Source: Amphibalanus amphitrite
Taxonomy: Eukaryota > Arthropoda > Thecostraca > Balanomorpha > Balanidae
NCBI RefSeq assembly: GCF_019059575.1
Contig: NW_024881596.1
Location: 911,001-975,000 of the forward strand
DNA: 64,000 nucleotides
Direction: 5' to 3'
Position 1 is the stretch's first letter; each line of letters begins with the position of its first letter. Under the pieces are notes generated by a model, which saw only the letters and a program-made list of their open reading frames with translations, was not told the origin of the DNA and ran no database searches. This document shows, in pieces, positions 59,120 through 64,000 of the stretch. The position numbers and the translations under genes are program-made.

Positions 59120-62100
59120 ATATTTCCTACATTTATCATGCTCCTCGCAGCAGCTCTGAACGATTTAAGAAGTAGCTTCTCCTGTATGTTTGCAATACAC
59201 GCAAGGATTATCATCGTAAACTTACAGCTACCGTTTCTTGTCCGATCAGAACAATGCGTGTACCTCATGACCTCCCTAGCCTATCGACGCGGAATGTATA
59301 ATGCAAGGGCAACTTCCAACGGCATCCTTTACGTCCGTCTTGGTTAGCGCTCGATCGCTATTCTGCCCATGACGAAACAATGGGACAGAACCCGGTAAGG
59401 CAGTGGAGGTAGATAAATCAACCCGATTCCCAACATACCAATACCAAACGTATCCCTGAGTACTTTCCCATGTAGGAAAACAATTAGAGCGATAAAAGAA
59501 CGGGCGTAAATTGCCGGCCAGTCCAAGCGCTTTGAACGATCGGCAGCATCGGCACTGCAAACAAAACACAAACAAAACAAGCCTTCATAACGGTCCATTG
59601 GTAAAAGGAGACTGACCACCATAATACAAACATTTTTATAAAACCTTACAGGGCACTACAGCAACCAAGCCCAAGAAACTTGACGGTGCGCAAAAAGGCA
59701 TTAATAAATAAACAATGTGATTAAAGCCTCCCACAGGTTTTGCCACGTCCTCTATGGGATTTACGGCTGTCAGTTTATGTGATGTAAGTTTATTTCCTAC
59801 CCACTCCCTCGGTAGCCAAAGCAATCATAGCCGCCAGCACCTCTGTTCATGTATAAACAATCCCATATGCCGGAGCTGCCGATAAATTAGGCAGCGGGCG
59901 CGCGAGCAGCGGCCGCCCAGTACCCTCTACGGAGGCCGCTCTCCCGAAACGGAGTCCGTCCGCACGGCCACGTCACCGCTCACGTCAAACACCACGATAG
60001 CACGGCGAGCTGGCTCGGTTAGGTAGCGCACTAAATCACCGGCGCGTCCGCGGATGGACAGCTCCCCGGTGCCGCAGAACCGGTCACTGAGGGCTCTGAA
60101 TGACGGCTGGGTATTGAATGACGTGATCACTCACGCTCACGGGCCTCACTCAAGGAAAAGGACGGAGGGTGAGCAGCGTAGCTGTGATGTTTTATGTGTG
60201 ACCTATAAATTATTGAAAATGTGGATTCGAGTCGAATGGTGATTGAAGGACAAATTGCGTGCCAACATCTGCAGTTCTTTCTCAGTATCTTTCATGGTTA
60301 ACCGTGGAATGCTTTCTATGAAAATGTCATGGTCACTTGTAATAAGCATCAGCAAAAAGTGAGATTTATGTCGCATCGTTACCAATTTATCAAAGCAGAC
60401 TGGCAGCAGCAAATGGGCATACCATGTACTGCTTGCTCACATAACTGGCAAAGAAATATATGTTTTGGCAATTTATTTTAGCACCTGCTAAACTTAGCAA
60501 ATTGCAGAACTTGAAACTTTTAAGGAAGCAAAGTGTGATCGTCAAAACAACGTTGCCGGCTCATTTATCTATAAACAGTAAATACCCATTCAGCACTTGG
60601 TCATACGATTACAACACCGCATCGTCCAGGCTGTAGTTAGCAACAACACTGCTGAGTACGCCGGTGTGCAGAGGACTTCGCTGACGAGGCACCTGATATC
60701 AGCAGACCTGTGCATCAGCTTTTCCCGCCAGCACTGCTCGGCAGCACGGCTCAGCAGGACGTCAGTACGGCCACCTGTATGACTCGCCAGCACGGCAGCA
60801 GAGCAAGCAGGACGGCAGCACGGCCACCAGCACGGCTCGGAAGCACGGGAACGGAGCAAGGCCCTCCAGCACGGCTCGGAAGCACAGCAGCACACCACAG
60901 CCAGCGCGGCACAGCCGAGACGGCAGCACGGAAGAACGGCTGAACGGCCCACCAGGAGTGGCTCGCCAGCACGGCAGAGCAAGGCTAGACGTCAGCACGG
61001 CAGTAGAGCACGCCGCCGCCATGCTGAGCCACCGACCGCCGGGCACGTCTCCGCTTACATGCTACCGTACCAAAAGTGGACGGTCCGACATTCCCTGCCG
61101 GCCGTGTCCGTAAGTTGCGGAGCGGCGCGTCCTTCGGCTCGGCGGAGTGGCCGCTGTGCCGTCCGCAGCCGTATACCGGTTTGGGCCGGCAAACGATACA
61201 ACATATTACTGAGGAATTCCGCGCAGACCGCGGACGGGGAACAGGGAAGGAGCGGCCGCGACGTAAACCAAAAGACAACAAGCGTTTATGGTACGGTGAG
61301 GTCGAGGAAAACGGCGATGATTTATGATTGTTTAGGGATGATGGTAATAGGCGACAAAGGGAATATGAAGGAACAGGCATCTGATAGCAGGAAATGCACA
61401 TTACATTTGCATAACTATACGGTGGATCACAAGTTGCATCCATCCATTAAAAGCATTCTTATCATAGTCATGTTCCTGTTTGTGACGAGCGAGTGAATGA
61501 ATCAAAATAACGAGGTTCACTTACTACGATATATCAGGAAATCGTCTTAAATCACTCGAATAACATTGATCAGACCACAGTATTGATTCAACGACGGCAG
61601 ATCGACATGTTAGACAATATTCATACTCGACATGATATCAACAGGAAACTGGGTGGCATTCTTCCAGAATCGGGCTTCATCGGAGCCTCCATTGGGTCCG
61701 TTTCGGGTAAAAGTTCAGCTGCTAGCCTCTGTAAAATTACATTTGGGTCAATCTCACAAAAAAATATACCAAAGTCACTGATTCATCCGCCAAATTAAGC
61801 TGTATTGTGCGAGACTGTTACAAGTTCTGTGCCTGATAACTGGTACAGCCGAGCAGGGGAAGGGAGAGGGACTGGAGTGAGGTCGCTCTGCAGTGATTTA
61901 TGAGACAATAAAACACTCGGCAACATACCGTCACTCGTTACTGTGAACTAGCTCAATCACCAAACTGAGAACTGAGAAGTCTTGCGGGGAACACCAACGA
62001 ATGTCAAGCTTGAGAAAAATAACAGAAGATATAAGAAGCATATGCGATAGATAATACTAGCAGACAAGCAATCAACAGCGTCCAATCTTTACTGGTGGAG

Positions 62101-62126
62101 GATTTTATTTTGTTTTCCTTCGCAGC
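59120..62126. other. Non-coding stretch
   Basis: Mostly AT-balanced, with GC-rich DNA at 59890-60100 and 60660-61280. No gene is supported before the candidate exon. Confidence 0.4.
60720..60990. repeat. Degenerate CAGCACGG-type repeat
   Basis: Variants of CCAGCACGGCTCGGAAGCACGG recur through this span, with two clear copies about 40 bp apart (near 60830 and 60870). It yields Cys/Arg-rich or Thr/Ala-rich frames on each strand, which are repeat artefacts. Confidence 0.65.
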
Positions 62127-62276
62127 GACGACAGGACCAGCATTTGGAGCTTGTTAAAGAATATCTTTGACATCCGTTATTTAAACGTCTCCGTGACTGA
62201 GGGCGACTCGTTGAACTACACCGCCGACATGTTCAGCCCCTGGGTGGGCAACGACGTGGCGGCACATCCATCGTCT
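62127..62276 (+). CDS. Candidate internal or terminal exon of an unidentified host gene
   Basis: A good acceptor (T-rich tract TTTTATTTTGTTTTCCTTCGC ending in AG at 62124-62125, written here in shortened meaning only as pyrimidine-rich then AG) precedes a 50-codon open stretch that ends at TAG 62277-62279. The peptide has mixed, globular composition (SIWSLLKNIFDIRYLNVSV, then SPWVGNDV). It holds two N-glycosylation sequons, NVS and NYT, which would suit an extracellular or lumenal segment. A GTGGGC at 62243 could be a donor if the exon is internal. I do not recognise the family, and no neighbouring exon could be joined with confidence. Confidence 0.25.
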
Positions 62277-62279
62277 TAG

Positions 62280-62985
62280 AACATGTGTTTTTAGTGGAGA
62301 AGATTCCGCTGCGAGCACGTTGTCAATTTATCACGCGCACTGCCGGCTGGCAGCTCTCACGCTGGCGGAACGGACGATACATCACAGGATCCATGGGGGC
62401 TTACGAGTTGCGACAACCCTGTCTCTTCCTGTACCAACCAGTCGTCATCGTCATCGTCATCCTAACGCCGGCGGTACTGTCATAATTAACTACCATTGCC
62501 AGTACCACCGCCGTCGAGGTAAGTCCTAAAACAGTACCGCGATTTACAAAACAGTACAGATTCACATGCGAACCATGGGAGACATATCGAGCCCGTAAAT
62601 GCAGCACTTCTGGACCAGTACTGAACTTTGACATCTGCGGTTTCTAAAAATCTAAACTGACGGAATCTGCGCAAGTTTGAATCTCCGGACGCTGAACATT
62701 GCCGCTGTCTATCAGCTGAGGGAAAAAGAAGTACCAGGAGACTATAGGATCACTCTGGAGACGGCGCACTGCTGGGGATTTCGTGCGTCAAACTTTGTCA
62801 CCGACAGACTCAGGATCTTCGGTGTCACGGGAGACAAAGTTTCAGAACGAGTAATTCAGTTAGCTTCATTGCTGCTGTATTAGTTTGAGCTAGTTTCAAC
62901 GAGTTCTTATTTATTCACCACGCCATCAATAGCGGTGAGCTAAGACGGCAGCGTCATCACTATCGTTCATCACCATGCACTCAAG
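62280..62985. other. Non-coding or unresolved
   Basis: An open stretch at 62656-62880 encodes about 70 residues of ordinary composition (NIAAVYQLREKEVPGDYRIT), but no convincing acceptor or AUG precedes it. A GTCATC run lies at 62443-62461. Confidence 0.35.
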
Positions 62986-63070
62986 CAGGGGCGTAACTTT
63001 TTGGTTTTCGTTGGGGGGGCAACGCTGTCAGGGGCGCCTTTTTAAGGGCATGGGGGCGCCTCCCCGTGAC
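62986..63070 (+). mobile_element. Left end of a hAT-like element
   Basis: CAGGGGCGTAAC at 62986 resembles the CAGGGGCGTCGCC end of the element at 34221. It is followed by subterminal G-runs and GGGGCGCC palindromes (63031-63036, 63054-63059). A matching inverted right end with an 8-bp repeat of CACTCAAG, the eight bases before it, is not found before the window ends. The extent is therefore unknown; the stated end covers only the recognisable terminus. Confidence 0.5.
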
Positions 63071-64000
63071 TGTCTAGAAATAAGTCTTATTTCAGTTTAC
63101 GGCAGCATTTTGTTTTTACCATAGCACGTTGTTTTTGTGCCGTCGTGTTTTGGCACGTTATGTTGCAGTTTTTTTTTTCTGAAATAGCGCGCCAAAAGCG
63201 CGGAATTATTTTGTAACCAAATACATTTTGAAAGCACTTTGGGGACCAGAGACCGGGGGCGGGTAGTGGAACTGGGGACCAGGGTAGTGACGCCTTATTA
63301 AACAACGCATATGGTAGTTCTTCTAAAGAAACGAGACGAACTGATGAATTGACAAAAAGAAAAGAAAAAACAACTGATAAAAAGGCGAGATTAAAGAAAC
63401 AAATCTGTAGAACTTCACCCCACGCAGAAGCAAGGGACGTTTTACGCCTCCCCTTCAGGGCTGGTAAAAAGTGCCGATTCGGTGATAATATCGGAGCCAA
63501 GCCAGTAGCTGTTCGTAGGGTTTAAAGAGCCAAAATTAGGCGTTTCAATGCAAATTTGCATGTGCAAGACAACTGGTAAGTTTGTTGAATATCTTCAGTT
63601 CATTTTCACATCAAATTTCAGCATATTAGATGCTGTAACACAAATATTGATTTAGTAGCAGCATCTTAATTCACAATGAGATATTCTGCGCAATCTTTGT
63701 CTACATTTCCTTAAACAGCTGACAACCTATTCAAAATGGTTGTAAATGTTTACCGTGAACAGCGTCAGCATTCGTCAGTCGATGAGCCATCAGTCGATTT
63801 GAAGCTTTAACACTAGGGAGAATAGGGCTCCGTGGCTTTCATCAGTCGATGAGGAGCTAGTGTTGAGTGAACGGGGAGCCACTGACTCTTCTACTATTGG
63901 CGGCTCACTGTATTAACGACTAGTGTTAGAACACGAATACTGGTCTTTATTATAGTAAGGCCTCGTGCAAGGCTGCATCTCGTGCAGGTCGCGGTTCAGA
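63071..64000. other. Non-coding, AT-rich, possibly interior of the hAT-like element
   Basis: Contains ATCAGTCGATGA(G/C) repeats at about 63773-63852 and a CTGGGGACCAG-type partial duplication at 63239-63282. No transposase frame is seen. Confidence 0.35.

Noticed and set aside
60590-61046. Cysteine-rich peptides resembling secreted toxins
   Set aside because: The cysteines come from translating a degenerate CAGCACGG-type repeat on the reverse strand; there is no signal peptide or cysteine framework.
62656-62883. Possible second host exon
   Set aside because: About 70 open codons of ordinary composition, but no AUG and no pyrimidine-tract acceptor, and it cannot be phased with the 62.1-kb candidate.

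Overview
This window is animal nuclear DNA, most likely from an invertebrate. It has no bacterial-style gene packing. Long non-coding stretches alternate between AT-rich DNA and CpG-dense, GC-rich islands. Every long credible reading frame belongs to a transposable element, and one of these is a BEL/Pao element, a group known only from metazoans. I cannot name the species; an arthropod such as a crustacean would fit but is not shown. I found no complete host protein-coding gene, rRNA, intact tRNA or CRISPR array. One 50-codon stretch near 62.1 kb behind a good splice acceptor is the only candidate host exon.

Layout. 1-9.9 kb is non-coding, with a cluster of palindromic CRE sites near 0.5 kb and a weak tRNA-like sequence at 7.7 kb. 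A TA-flanked MITE with perfect 27-bp ends lies at 9.90-10.80 kb, and a short retroposon with an 11-bp target duplication at 12.23-12.56 kb. A TTAA-flanked MITE at 16.66-25.37 kb contains a large inverted repeat, and a 7.6-kb BEL/Pao retrotransposon (17.23-24.86 kb) has inserted into that repeat. The BEL LTRs are essentially identical, but its coding region is split over three frames. A small hAT-like element full of GGCTCC hexamers lies at 31.69-32.30 kb and a 2.1-kb hAT-like element at 34.22-36.34 kb. A 1.9-kb TTAA-flanked element at 43.09-44.96 kb shares its core with the 34-kb element, and a second small TTAA MITE has inserted into it. A compact, apparently intact Ty3/gypsy-like retrotransposon occupies 48.13-52.97 kb. 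A reverse-strand LINE 3' end lies at 53.85-54.41 kb, a ~290-bp hairpin at 58.83-59.12 kb, and the start of another hAT-like element at 62.99 kb.

How the parts relate. The elements form readable nesting orders: BEL inside a TTAA MITE, and a TTAA MITE inside a larger TTAA element whose uninterrupted homologous site is preserved in the 34-kb element. The gypsy-like element looks competent: one LTR mismatch, intact catalytic residues, and a textbook -1 frameshift signal between gag and pol. The most unexpected signal is that the shared core of the 34-kb and 43-kb elements is packed with perfect AGGTCA nuclear-receptor half-sites, far above chance, so this family could spread hormone-receptor binding sites.
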